From positions 104,883 through 168,882 of the IMG/VR virus record IMGVR_UViG_3300020595_000009: 64,000 bases of DNA; one strand, 5' to 3'. Below the pieces are notes generated by a model. The model saw only the letters and a list, made by a program, of their open reading frames with translations. It did not search any database and was not told where the DNA came from. This document shows, in pieces, positions 7,918 through 15,759 of this stretch. The number at the start of each line of letters is the position of its first letter. Within the stretch, counting starts at the first letter, position 1. Source of the stretch: a virus. Position numbers and translations under genes: made by a program.

Positions 7918-9621
7918 TTATTTATCCTTTAGTTCGCCCGTTTTCTTTTCAATGTTATCAGCATTTTTTTGAGCTGCGGACGCTTTTGCATCGTCTTCCA
8001 AACCACCAGCAAAATAGCCTTGAATGTTAGTTGTTAGAGCTTTGAGGTTATTGAAGATGTCAAATATGTTTTCATTCAACACTTCTGATACTTGTTTAAG
8101 AACTTCTGAAATTTTTGTTGATCCTATTTCTATAGAACCAATACCAACCTGGGATTGCCCTCCTGATAAGACGCCTTGGGTGGTTGGCTGGCTCAGGCCA
8201 ACAATGTTCTGAATCATTTTTTCACTTAATTTAAACTGTTTATTGCTGCTATAGCCATAAGAAACTTGCAAGCACTTTTTCTTAAGCTCATCATTTGCTT
8301 TTTGATAAAAATCTTGTGATCTCTTTACTTGAATCTTTTTATCGCCACTAAAGTATTCTTTGCTTATTTTCGCTCTTTCTTCCTCTGATCTGCCTGTAGA
8401 AGTTTTAAGGTCTGCTATTATTGCATTGTTAACATCATTGGCCAAGGGTGCTAACCCCAGAGTGACCGACTCACCGTCTGTTTCTGTGTTGATTTGCAAA
8501 AAGGATAGTCTATTGGACGATTTAAATTTGTTTTTTCCTCTTACTTTGTTTGTATTGTATAGATCATCATTGTTGGCAAAATCGATTTTACGCAAGGCCT
8601 CTTCTATCTCTTGATCTGTAAGGCCTAAAGAAGATGAAGCTTGTTCTTTAAACTTTTCAACAAACATTTTGTTAACTTCTTCTGCTGAAGGAAATTGTTT
8701 TTTCTTTGACAAGCTTAGAGCGCTGATGTCTTTTCCGCCTGTTTTTATAAACGAAGCAGGAAGTAGCATGCAGTCGCTAGAGTCTTTTTGCCCAGAATTG
8801 CCAAAAATGTTATATAAGTTTTCTAGAGTAAAATTAAATGAATAGAACCTCAAACTGCCTTCTTGTATGCCGGCTGGACCACTTAAATTCTTAGTGACAC
8901 AAATATATCTCATCTTACCATCTTTAAGAAGATCATTCACAAGGTCCCTATAGGATCCAGCCACTTCTAGGCTGCCTTCTTTATAAAGCTTGAGAGACAC
9001 CGGCTCTCCTTGTCCTGTTCTAAAATCAGCAATTGTACCGGCGCCAGTTGCAATCTGTGAGCCACCAAGCAAAACAGCTAAGAAAGATTCAAAAGTAAAA
9101 CCAGCCGCCGAAGCGTTAAAACTTGTTATAACCTGAGTCAAAGTTTTAAAGAAGGTCAAATAAGAAATAGCTTCTGCGATTGCTTTTGAGGATGATTGAG
9201 CGCCGGCTAGTTTATTTTTAACAGAGTCGCCCATTTTATAGAAGTTAGATAGTGACGCCACCTTGGCTTCTAGTGTTGCCCCATCAATGTTTTTTAAGAA
9301 CTGCTCTAGTTGCTGGCGCTGCTGAGAAGGTACTTCTTTCCCTTCCTCTGTCGTGACCATGGAAGACCAGCCAATTTCTGATATGGGAATGTCTGGAAGA
9401 TCTGAGAAGGTTAATGATCTCCTCTCTTCAGATAGAACGGAGCGACCCTCTATAACTCTTGGTGTTGATAAGTCTATTTTTGACATTTCGTTGATAAGAA
9501 TGTCAAATTTGTTTATTTCTTTTTCTAAATTTTCAAACAAAAGAGAAGTATCAACAACTTCTTCTTTGTCTTTGTCATTGGAAACAAAAGTACGCCATTT
9601 CTCATTGAAATTTTCACTCAT
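7918..9621 (-). CDS. Late structural protein with nuclease-like centre (567 aa)
   Basis: Starts MSENFNEKWRTFVSN, typical of late proteins here. A centre FESFLAVLLGG...GTIADF...PVSLKLYKE resembles a degenerate PD-(D/E)XK core (Asp then x-L-K). It has a late promoter (9650-9657) 29 nt upstream and is the first gene of its block. Present in virions or head maturation by inference; I recall similar proteins in related marine phages without a function. Confidence 0.65.
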   Translation of the reverse strand: MSENFNEKWRTFVSNDKDKEEVVDTSLLFENLEKEINKFDILINEMSKIDLSTPRVIEGRSVLSEERRSLTFSDLPDIPISEIGWSSMVTTEEGKEVPSQQRQQLEQFLKNIDGATLEAKVASLSNFYKMGDSVKNKLAGAQSSSKAIAEAISYLTFFKTLTQVITSFNASAAGFTFESFLAVLLGGSQIATGAGTIADFRTGQGEPVSLKLYKEGSLEVAGSYRDLVNDLLKDGKMRYICVTKNLSGPAGIQEGSLRFYSFNFTLENLYNIFGNSGQKDSSDCMLLPASFIKTGGKDISALSLSKKKQFPSAEEVNKMFVEKFKEQASSSLGLTDQEIEEALRKIDFANNDDLYNTNKVRGKNKFKSSNRLSFLQINTETDGESVTLGLAPLANDVNNAIIADLKTSTGRSEEERAKISKEYFSGDKKIQVKRSQDFYQKANDELKKKCLQVSYGYSSNKQFKLSEKMIQNIVGLSQPTTQGVLSGGQSQVGIGSIEIGSTKISEVLKQVSEVLNENIFDIFNNLKALTTNIQGYFAGGLEDDAKASAAQKNADNIEKKTGELKDK

Positions 9622-9649
9622 TTATTTTACCTTTTTTTACGATCTAACA

Positions 9650-9657
9650 TAAATAGT
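9650..9657 (-). promoter_or_regulatory. Late promoter motif
   Basis: ACTATTTA in gene direction (context GACTATTTATG), 29 nt before the start at 9621. One of ten such motifs in front of late genes. Confidence 0.6.
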
Positions 9658-9680
9658 CATGCATGAACAAAAAAACAATA

Positions 9681-9706
9681 AAAAAAGCAGTCGTTTGACT
9701 GCTTTT
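9681..9706 (-). terminator. Rho-independent terminator
   Basis: Stem GCAGTC/GACTGC with a 4-nt loop followed by TTTTTT in gene direction, just after the Hsp20 stop at 9725. The other side also has a T-run, so it may be bidirectional. Confidence 0.85.
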
Positions 9707-9724
9707 CTCTTAGACTCAGCCTTT

Positions 9725-10123
9725 TTAGCTGACTGGGATTTGTTTTGTTGTAATCTGAACTTCTGGCTCCTTTACAACAACACGTAGAATTCCATCTTCA
9801 TAGGATGCTTGGATGTGGCTTTCAGAAGTGCCTTCGGTCGTTCTAAAAGTTGTGTCGAAATCCTCAAACCCAAAGCCTAGTTCTGACTTGCAAGAGATAG
9901 CTAGGATGTTTCCGTCAAGAGAAACATTGATGTCCTCTCGTTTTGCACCTGGAAGTGGAACCACGATTGTGCACTGCCCTTCCTCTCTTTGAATCCGATA
10001 AGCATTGTTTTCAGTATTCGCAGATAATTGTGCACGCATGTGTGCCGGTCGTCTGGCTGACCAGTTATTTCCAAATAATGAATCAAGTAGTCGGTCGTGC
10101 CTTGTGTATGCTGTTCTTAACAT
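9725..10123 (-). CDS. Small heat-shock protein, Hsp20/alpha-crystallin family
   Basis: 132 aa. The alpha-crystallin domain runs from about residue 40, with VVPLPGAKREDINVSLDGN and the family signature YEDGILRVVVKEP near the C-terminus. It holds unfolded proteins as an ATP-independent chaperone. Phage Hsp20 proteins are known from T4-like cyanophages. It is a single-gene unit, with AAAGGAG upstream and a strong terminator downstream. It joins GroEL, a GroES-like protein and ClpP in this genome. Confidence 0.9.
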   Translation of the reverse strand: MLRTAYTRHDRLLDSLFGNNWSARRPAHMRAQLSANTENNAYRIQREEGQCTIVVPLPGAKREDINVSLDGNILAISCKSELGFGFEDFDTTFRTTEGTSESHIQASYEDGILRVVVKEPEVQITTKQIPVS

Positions 10124-10208
10124 TTTTTTCTCCTTTAATTTTGTTTAAGATGTTAATTGGGTATAAATATATGCACTTTTATAATGGTGTCAAATATTTA
10201 TTACCATT

Positions 10209-10490
10209 CTACCCCTTGAGTAGTTGTTTGTTTGACTCAAAGATCTTTTGTTCAACGAGTGCTGGATCTCCAACTACATTGATGGGAGTGTGGCCATTTA
10301 TGTGAATTGTTGAAAAGCGATGCATCTGTGATACATCATCCGGCCAAGCTTCTTTAGATTCGTTCAGATTTCTTTTTAGGAGCACATTCTCCATTACGTA
10401 AGAAACTGATTCAGGATTGACGTATACTTCACTCAGGCTGAAGTTCTTGCCCACCTTCTCCACTCTCGTTAGTTTCACTAAGTTGCTCAT
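10209..10490 (-). CDS. Hypothetical protein (93 aa)
   Basis: Begins MSNLVKLTRVEKVGKNFSLS, then YVNPESVSYVME; this order resembles small FlbD-like beta proteins. The start has AGAGGA and lies 62 nt inside the upstream gene in another frame. The overlap is long, but both frames have good signals. Confidence 0.65.
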   Translation of the reverse strand: MSNLVKLTRVEKVGKNFSLSEVYVNPESVSYVMENVLLKRNLNESKEAWPDDVSQMHRFSTIHINGHTPINVVGDPALVEQKIFESNKQLLKG

Positions 10491-10779
10491 TTGTTTCCTC
10501 TGTTTGTTTTTGTAATACCTGCTGCGCTACAACCATTTCATAACCTTCTAACATTGCTCCAATGTCAGCCAAAGTTGAGTCAAAATGCGCCAGCTGGGTT
10601 CTTAGTATCTCTATTTGTTTTAACGAGCCCTTGAGGCTCTCCTCCCCTAGTTTTGTTTCAAGCGTTTGAGAATTGGTAAAAATCTGTTGTAACACAGCTT
10701 CGTTCTTTCTCACGTGAAGTAAAGTCAGTTCTTTAAAGACGTCCTCTAATTCAATAGAGTATTGTAAATTAACTCTCAT
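10429..10779 (-). CDS. Coiled-coil protein (116 aa)
   Basis: A long amphipathic helical region (residues about 8-85) is followed by a polar Glu/Gln/Ser tail. It is the first gene after the promoter at 10844-10871. The fold suggests oligomerisation; function unknown. Confidence 0.7.
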   Translation of the reverse strand: MRVNLQYSIELEDVFKELTLLHVRKNEAVLQQIFTNSQTLETKLGEESLKGSLKQIEILRTQLAHFDSTLADIGAMLEGYEMVVAQQVLQKQTEETNEQLSETNESGEGGQELQPE

Positions 10780-10811
10780 TTGTTTGTCTCCCTTAGTTTG
10801 CTTTGCGCCAA

Positions 10812-10841
10812 ATGAAAAACCACAGCCGCTTGACTATGGTT
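10812..10841 (-). terminator. Terminator overlapping the start site of a promoter
   Basis: Stem AACCATAG/CTGTGGTT (one G-T pair), 8-nt loop, then TTTTTC. It ends transcripts from 10875 and beyond. Its left arm lies at the expected start site of the promoter 10844-10871, so new transcripts from that promoter would lack part of the stem. Confidence 0.65.
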
Positions 10842-10843
10842 TC

Positions 10844-10871
10844 ATTATAACACATCAGCTCTTTTTGTCAA
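10844..10871 (-). promoter_or_regulatory. Sigma-70 promoter
   Basis: TTGACA (10871-10866), 16-nt spacer, TATAAT (10849-10844): both hexamers are perfect. It drives the coiled-coil gene at 10779 and the overlapping gene after it. Confidence 0.85.
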
Positions 10872-10874
10872 GCA

Positions 10875-11168
10875 CTATCCGGATAAATCAAAGCCAAATT
10901 TTATAAGGATGCCAGTCATGCCCGAAGTAATAATCCAAAGAAACTTTGTAATGTTTGCTTTAAACTCTTTTAAATCTTCAAGATCTGACTCTTGCTCTTT
11001 GAGGCGAGCATAAAGCCCTTCATCTGGATTGTAGATTGCTTTTTCAATGTTCGTGACCTTTTCATACATATCCGTTTGAGCAAATCTAATTGACTCAATC
11101 GTGTCTGTTAGCCGATCAATCTTCCCATCTAACTTAGTTACCGTAACTTCAAACTGTTCCTGTGGCAC
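10875..11168 (-). CDS. Coiled-coil protein with C-terminal membrane segment (97 aa)
   Basis: A heptad-like N-terminal 70 residues (LDGKIDRLTDTIESI onward) is followed by one hydrophobic segment, FLWIITSGMTGILIKFGF. The layout resembles XhlA-type phage membrane proteins linked to lysis, but nothing else here supports lysis. It precedes a terminator. Confidence 0.65.
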   Translation of the reverse strand: MPQEQFEVTVTKLDGKIDRLTDTIESIRFAQTDMYEKVTNIEKAIYNPDEGLYARLKEQESDLEDLKEFKANITKFLWIITSGMTGILIKFGFDLSG

Positions 11169-11179
11169 AACTTTATCTC

Positions 11180-11980
11180 CTAGATTTCTTTAATAAGTTT
11201 ATTTGCGTCTTCTTTTTTTGATATATCCAATCTTGACATTTTGCTTCTGTCCTGATCTAAATCATCAGCACGAAAAGCAATGTTGAAAGTAAAAGAATCG
11301 CCGTGGTTTTTGATATGAAACTTTGCATCCGCTCTGAACACCAATTCACTAAAGTAGGGAATGGCTATATCAAAGCGGTCAGATAATTTATACAAGCCCA
11401 AGCCGTTGATCTGGATTAGATCATCTCCCTTGGTGTTATAATACTTTTGTAGAATGGCTGGGGATAACTCTATTCTGTGTTCCTTGCCTTCTCCAAACCA
11501 AGAATTCTGCATTGCCTCAAGTGTTTTCTTATGCCCCGGTTCCTTGTAAAGCCCAACAACTATTTGATCTCGCTCTCCTCTTTTCTTTAGGATGTTGTTT
11601 GATCCTGCGGGAGGTTTAAGATCTTTTAGGTATGGTTGAAGATACTTTACAAAGAACCGGTCCATATACTTTTTATTTTCTTTACTCTTGTCTTTGTTAA
11701 AGTTCGAGTTGTGGATCACCCATCGTTCTCTTTCTGTGTCGTAGCCGACTGTTAATTGACCGAACTCTGTATCTAACGTTGTCTTTACTTCAATTCCAAT
11801 TGGGTCTTGGTGGCCCGGAACTTCAATCACAATGTCGGACTTTACTCGATCATTCTTTGCTGTCCCGTCCTGAACAAGATACTGTGAAAAGTAAGATTCA
11901 ATCTTGTTTTCATTTTTGTATCCTGTTTCGGTGGAACGCTTGTCTTCAGTTAACAGTTTTCGAAAGATGGAATGAAGCAC
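11180..11980 (-). CDS. PD-(D/E)XK nuclease-like protein (266 aa)
   Basis: An N-terminal helix (YKNENKIESYFSQYL) precedes SDIVIEVP and IGIEVKTTL, fitting the PD-(D/E)XK order Asp...ExK. The C-terminal part shares DDLIQINGLGLYKL with the paralogue at 4580-5407. It sits directly after GroEL (3-nt gap). Likely acts on DNA; whether it is a virion protein or an enzyme of recombination or host DNA breakdown is open. Confidence 0.7.
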   Translation of the reverse strand: MLHSIFRKLLTEDKRSTETGYKNENKIESYFSQYLVQDGTAKNDRVKSDIVIEVPGHQDPIGIEVKTTLDTEFGQLTVGYDTERERWVIHNSNFNKDKSKENKKYMDRFFVKYLQPYLKDLKPPAGSNNILKKRGERDQIVVGLYKEPGHKKTLEAMQNSWFGEGKEHRIELSPAILQKYYNTKGDDLIQINGLGLYKLSDRFDIAIPYFSELVFRADAKFHIKNHGDSFTFNIAFRADDLDQDRSKMSRLDISKKEDANKLIKEI

Positions 11981-11982
11981 AG

Positions 11983-13569
11983 TTAGCCCTCTACAATAGC
12001 ATAGTCTGTAGTAATTAGTGTGCCGGCAACAGAAACTGCGTTCAAGACAGCATTTTTTGTAACCTTGACCGGATCGAGGATGCCTGTTTCATAAGCATCA
12101 ACAACTCCTTCCTTTGTAAAGTCCCAAGAACGGCCTTCCTGATGGAGCTGCCTACTGATCAAATCAAAGGACTCTCCAGCATTATCACACATAATCTGTA
12201 AAGGAGCTTTTGTTGCTTCTCTCATAATAGCCACTGCGGTTCTTTGATCCGGATGATCCATCTCCCAGTCATCGTAACCAAGTGATTCACGACTACCCAG
12301 ACGGCGACCAATACGATAAAGGGTAGAACCCCCACCAGCAATGATTCCTTCAGCCTGCGCTGCGCTGACTGCTTCTAGGGCATCTTCAATGCGGTGCTTT
12401 TTCTCGGTCATTTCTACTTCTGTTGAAGCACCAACACGAATAATAGCAACGCCAGAAGCAAGGCGAGTAATTCTTTCCTGGATTCTTTCACAAAGAACCA
12501 TGTCATCGCATAGCGCAATTTCGTTTTTAAGGGTGTCAATACGTTCCTGTACATCTTCTAGATCTCCTTTTCCGCCGACAACGACAGTTTGAGCACGACC
12601 AATGCTAATAGACTTACAGAGGCCCAGATCTTTCAAAGCTAGATCTTTCACGAGCACTCCAGCATCAACAGAAGCCAAGGTTGCGCCTGTTGATGCGGCT
12701 AAGTCCTTAAGAATGTTCTTTCTTTCTTCTCCGTATCTTGGTGCTTTTACGGCAACCACTTTCATTGTGCCTCGCTGCGAGTTCATAATAAGCGCAGCAA
12801 GAGCCTGTCCGTCAATCTGATCGGCAACAATAACTAGTGGCCTTCCTTCTCTAGCGACCAACTCAAGCACTGGAAAGATTTGTTCGACTGTATCGATCTT
12901 CTCATCAGCAACCAAAATCAGGGCATTCTCATAGTTGCAAGTCCCTGCTCTTTCGTTTGTAATGAATGCTGGAGAAACAAACCCAGAGTCAAAACGGAAG
13001 CCTTCTAGGATGTCGACAGTTGTATCAACTGAACGAGCTTCTTCAATTTGGACTGATCCATCGTTTCCAGCCTTATCAATTGCAGTTGCAACAATGTCGC
13101 CAATCACACTATCGTTATTAGCAGAGATGGTTGCGATGTGCCTTACGTCTTCCAAGCTCTCAACAGGTCGCTTGTTTTCTTCTAACTCATCAACAATCGC
13201 TGCGGCCACTTTGTCTAGACCACGTTTGATCTCAATGGGCGCTGTTCCAGCAAGAACGTGTCGGCGTGCTTGCTGATAGATTGCGTTTGCTAGAACTGTT
13301 GTTGTTGTAGTTCCATCACCAGCATTCTGCGCAGTTTTACGAGCAGCCTGTTTTACAATCTGTGCTGCCGAGTTTTGGAATGGATCTTCAAACTCAATAA
13401 ACTCTGAAATGGTTACACCATCTTTCGTAATGATGGGTGGCGCATCCTTCTTGTGAAGAATAACATTTCGTCCTCTCGGACCTAAAGTTGTTTGGACGTT
13501 CTCAGCTAAAGTCTGAACTGCTTCTGAGATACTATTAGATAGATTTTGTTTGCTTTGATAGTTCTTCAT
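11983..13569 (-). CDS. groEL: Chaperonin GroEL (Hsp60)
   Basis: 528 aa, nearly the usual 545. It has TLGPRGRNVIL near the N-terminus, the ATP site AGDGTTTTTVLA (about residue 85), apical-domain KAPRYGEERKNIL, AGGGSTLYRIG and the C-terminal DPVKVTKNAV. The Gly-Met-rich tail is missing, as in many phage GroELs. It should form a ring folding phage proteins such as the capsid. The partner is probably the GroES-like protein at 31825, 20 kb away. It is next to clpP, suggesting one proteostasis operon. Confidence 0.97.
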   Translation of the reverse strand: MKNYQSKQNLSNSISEAVQTLAENVQTTLGPRGRNVILHKKDAPPIITKDGVTISEFIEFEDPFQNSAAQIVKQAARKTAQNAGDGTTTTTVLANAIYQQARRHVLAGTAPIEIKRGLDKVAAAIVDELEENKRPVESLEDVRHIATISANNDSVIGDIVATAIDKAGNDGSVQIEEARSVDTTVDILEGFRFDSGFVSPAFITNERAGTCNYENALILVADEKIDTVEQIFPVLELVAREGRPLVIVADQIDGQALAALIMNSQRGTMKVVAVKAPRYGEERKNILKDLAASTGATLASVDAGVLVKDLALKDLGLCKSISIGRAQTVVVGGKGDLEDVQERIDTLKNEIALCDDMVLCERIQERITRLASGVAIIRVGASTEVEMTEKKHRIEDALEAVSAAQAEGIIAGGGSTLYRIGRRLGSRESLGYDDWEMDHPDQRTAVAIMREATKAPLQIMCDNAGESFDLISRQLHQEGRSWDFTKEGVVDAYETGILDPVKVTKNAVLNAVSVAGTLITTDYAIVEG

Positions 13570-13577
13570 AATACTCC

Positions 13578-14246
13578 TTAGATTACTTCGTCAGCGATCC
13601 CATACTCAACAGCTTGTTCTGCTGAGATGTAATGATTTGAGTTTGACGAAAACATTTTCTTGATCTTCTTGATGGATAAGTTTGAGTTCTCGGCAACGCA
13701 GCGAACATACATATCCTGCAGGACCTTTACTTCTTCCAGTTCGTTCTCCATGTTGTGCACAGAGCCCATTGTCCCTGCGGACGCTTGGTGAAGCATAAGA
13801 CGACAGTTTCGGGCAACAAGACGCTTACCCTTTGTCCCAGCAGCTAGAATAGCTACGCCGGCAGACATTACTTTGCCTAGGCCAATAGTCTCAATGTCGA
13901 CACCACTAGACTTTGTCATGTTCATAAGGTCAATAATACCAAACATCTCTAAGACCTCTCCGCCATAAGTTGAGATGATCATACGAATGTCTTGTTCGGG
14001 TTGCAACAACCCTTCGTGTTCTGCTAACTCCTCCTCGGTAAACAACTCTGGGGTGTTCTGCCAAAGATAATAAATGCCTGATGTAACATCTGCGCACTTC
14101 TCTTCGTTGATTGCTCCAAAAACGGCTACGGTTCGGAGGTCCTTCTCGGCTGGTTGTGCTGGCAGCGAGAAATGGATTGCGCCAGGGGATTCTTCTTCTA
14201 CTGTCTCTTCATGCTCTTCGTTTAGATTGTTCTTCTTCTTCTTCAT
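13578..14246 (-). CDS. clpP: ClpP-like serine protease (222 aa)
   Basis: The ClpP fold runs from about residue 40: STYGGEVLEMFG, nucleophile Ser in GKVMSAGVAILAAG, catalytic His in LMLHQASAG, ending SAEQAVEYGIADEVI. In the usual RDxFxSA motif the catalytic Asp position reads NHYISA, so the triad Asp is Asn, as reported for Listeria ClpP1. It has an acidic N-terminal extension and no ATPase partner in this window. It may use a host Clp ATPase or act in head maturation. Confidence 0.92.
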   Translation of the reverse strand: MKKKKNNLNEEHEETVEEESPGAIHFSLPAQPAEKDLRTVAVFGAINEEKCADVTSGIYYLWQNTPELFTEEELAEHEGLLQPEQDIRMIISTYGGEVLEMFGIIDLMNMTKSSGVDIETIGLGKVMSAGVAILAAGTKGKRLVARNCRLMLHQASAGTMGSVHNMENELEEVKVLQDMYVRCVAENSNLSIKKIKKMFSSNSNHYISAEQAVEYGIADEVI

Positions 14247-14273
14247 TTTACCTCGTTTTGTGAAGAATAAATT

Positions 14274-14648
14274 TTATTTGTTTACCTCGCTAAAGGCATC
14301 CTTGATCTTATCACAGATCTCATTAGTTTTCAAGACTTTTGAGAACTCTTTTGGAATAACGGCAACAACACGGACAAACGTAACAGATTGCCAGTCATTG
14401 AGAGTTTTTTCCATTCTTTTTTTCATGACTTCTTTTTCTTTTTCCGGAATGTCTAGATCTTCCATTTGCTTAATTAGCCTTTCTTTAACTGTTACTACAT
14501 CTTTTCCAAACGATCTAATCATAGTCAAGCAAGAAGCAAGGCAGTATGTTAGAAAGTTATAGGAATGTGTATAGTTTAAGAGTGATGCTAGAAAGCGATA
14601 AGAGAATACTCCTAGAAAAAACACGCCAATGATAGTCCACGTATCCAT
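14274..14648 (-). CDS. Membrane-anchored hypothetical protein (124 aa)
   Basis: An N-terminal membrane segment (WTIIGVFFLGVFSYRFL) with a second weak hydrophobic stretch precedes a charged helical region with KERLIKQMEDLDIPEKEKEV. It lies upstream of clpP, after terminator 14662-14692. No family recognised. Confidence 0.65.
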   Translation of the reverse strand: MDTWTIIGVFFLGVFSYRFLASLLNYTHSYNFLTYCLASCLTMIRSFGKDVVTVKERLIKQMEDLDIPEKEKEVMKKRMEKTLNDWQSVTFVRVVAVIPKEFSKVLKTNEICDKIKDAFSEVNK

Positions 14649-14661
14649 TTTTTCCTCTAAT

Positions 14662-14692
14662 AAAAAAAGACCGCATAATCTGCGGTCTTTTA
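14662..14692 (-). terminator. Rho-independent terminator
   Basis: Stem AAGACCGCA/TGCGGTCTT with a 5-nt loop and a TTTTTTT run, about 35 nt after the stop of the acidic late gene (14725). Confidence 0.88.
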
Positions 14693-14724
14693 AAGTTAAA
14701 CACTTATTTTTCTAAGTCAAGGTC

Positions 14725-15294
14725 TTAGCCAAGTTTTGCTGCGATCTTCGCTGCTAGAACTTCGGCAAGTTTGTCCTGCTTTGACTCTTTGACTAGTCGC
14801 TCCGCAACTCTGCGGGTGACTTTCTTTACGATGTCCTGAGTATCGACAACCTCAACGGTTTCGTTTAGCTCTTCGTACATGTCTTCTTCCATATGGTCAC
14901 CACATGATGTCTCTTCCATTGGGTGAGCCATTTCTTCCACTGGCTCGGCCATTTCGTCCATCTCATCGGCTGCGTCAACAGCGATGTCTGTTTCCGGAGC
15001 GGCTTTGATGGCGTCAATGAGTTGCTCAAGAGCGGCTTTGATTGCGTCCTCGCCGTCGTCGGCAGGTGCGTCCATTTCCATCTCCTCTTCACCCATTTCC
15101 ATTTCCATGTCGCCTTCAGGAGCGTCCATTTCCACTTCTTCCTCTTCCTCGACTTCTTCAGCTTCGGTGAGTTCGGTTGCTTCTTCCATTGGCTCTTCTT
15201 CTTCTGAGAGGAAGTTTTCGGTAAGAGGCCCAATAGCCGCAAGCTTCATGAACTTACGAATGTGTCCCTCTGAAAGTAGTGTCTTCTTAGCCAT
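14725..15294 (-). CDS. Highly acidic late protein (189 aa)
   Basis: Starts MAKKTLLSEGHIRKFMKLA, similar to small virion proteins of marine T4-like phages. Residues 30-140 are mostly Glu, Asp, Met and Ala; the C-terminus is a basic helix (VKKVTRRVAERLVKESKQ). It has one or two late promoter motifs upstream and its own terminator, so it is a single late unit. A head-core or DNA-mimic role is possible but unproven. Confidence 0.75.
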   Translation of the reverse strand: MAKKTLLSEGHIRKFMKLAAIGPLTENFLSEEEEPMEEATELTEAEEVEEEEEVEMDAPEGDMEMEMGEEEMEMDAPADDGEDAIKAALEQLIDAIKAAPETDIAVDAADEMDEMAEPVEEMAHPMEETSCGDHMEEDMYEELNETVEVVDTQDIVKKVTRRVAERLVKESKQDKLAEVLAAKIAAKLG

Positions 15295-15336
15295 TTGTTA
15301 TAACTCCTTTGTTATATTAAAAATAAGTGTTTGTAG

Positions 15337-15344
15337 TAAATAGT
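15337..15344 (-). promoter_or_regulatory. Late promoter motif
   Basis: ACTATTTA (context ATACTATTTACTAC), 43 nt before the acidic late gene at 15294. Confidence 0.6.
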
Positions 15345-15381
15345 ATGATAAAAATAAAAAAACTTTTTATTCCACCAGTTA

Positions 15382-15389
15382 TAAATAGT
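15382..15389 (-). promoter_or_regulatory. Late promoter motif, second copy
   Basis: ACTATTTA (context ATACTATTTATAAC), 45 bp upstream of the copy at 15337. The two form a tandem pair, the only one in the window. Confidence 0.55.
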
Positions 15390-15405
15390 ATGTTATTTAT
15401 AAAAA

Positions 15406-15759
15406 CTACAAGTCAGGCATTTCTATTTCAATAATGTCAAAAATAGATCCTAACTCTTCTTCTGAAAGAGAGAAACTTTGTCTCACTTTCTTTGTTTTTT
15501 CTTTTTCCTTGCGGATCTTTTTTTCACGGGTTTTGGAAAGGTTTCCGTTGTCTTTCTTGTATTCTTCAATCAGCTTCTCTAAGAGTGATGTTTGATTTAC
15601 GAACTGGAGAATAACCCAACGAAGAAACTTTCCTTGGCCAATGCCTTCATACTTTAGTCTAATACGAAAATCAGCGTGGAGCTTTTCGCCAATAGAGAAA
15701 GTTAAGTTTTTATACTTTGGCTCATACTCTACTATGTTTGGCTTTTGATCTTCGCTCAT
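15406..15759 (-). CDS. Conserved phage protein, possible DNA-binding (117 aa)
   Basis: NLTFSIGEKLHADFRIRLKYEG, then GQGKFLRWVILQFVN, gives a beta-strand plus two helices as in ribbon-helix-helix regulators. A very basic Lys/Arg tail follows. I recall relatives in T4-like cyanophages, function unknown. It is coupled by an ATGA overlap to the IMPDH/GMPR gene. Confidence 0.65.
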   Translation of the reverse strand: MSEDQKPNIVEYEPKYKNLTFSIGEKLHADFRIRLKYEGIGQGKFLRWVILQFVNQTSLLEKLIEEYKKDNGNLSKTREKKIRKEKEKTKKVRQSFSLSEEELGSIFDIIEIEMPDL

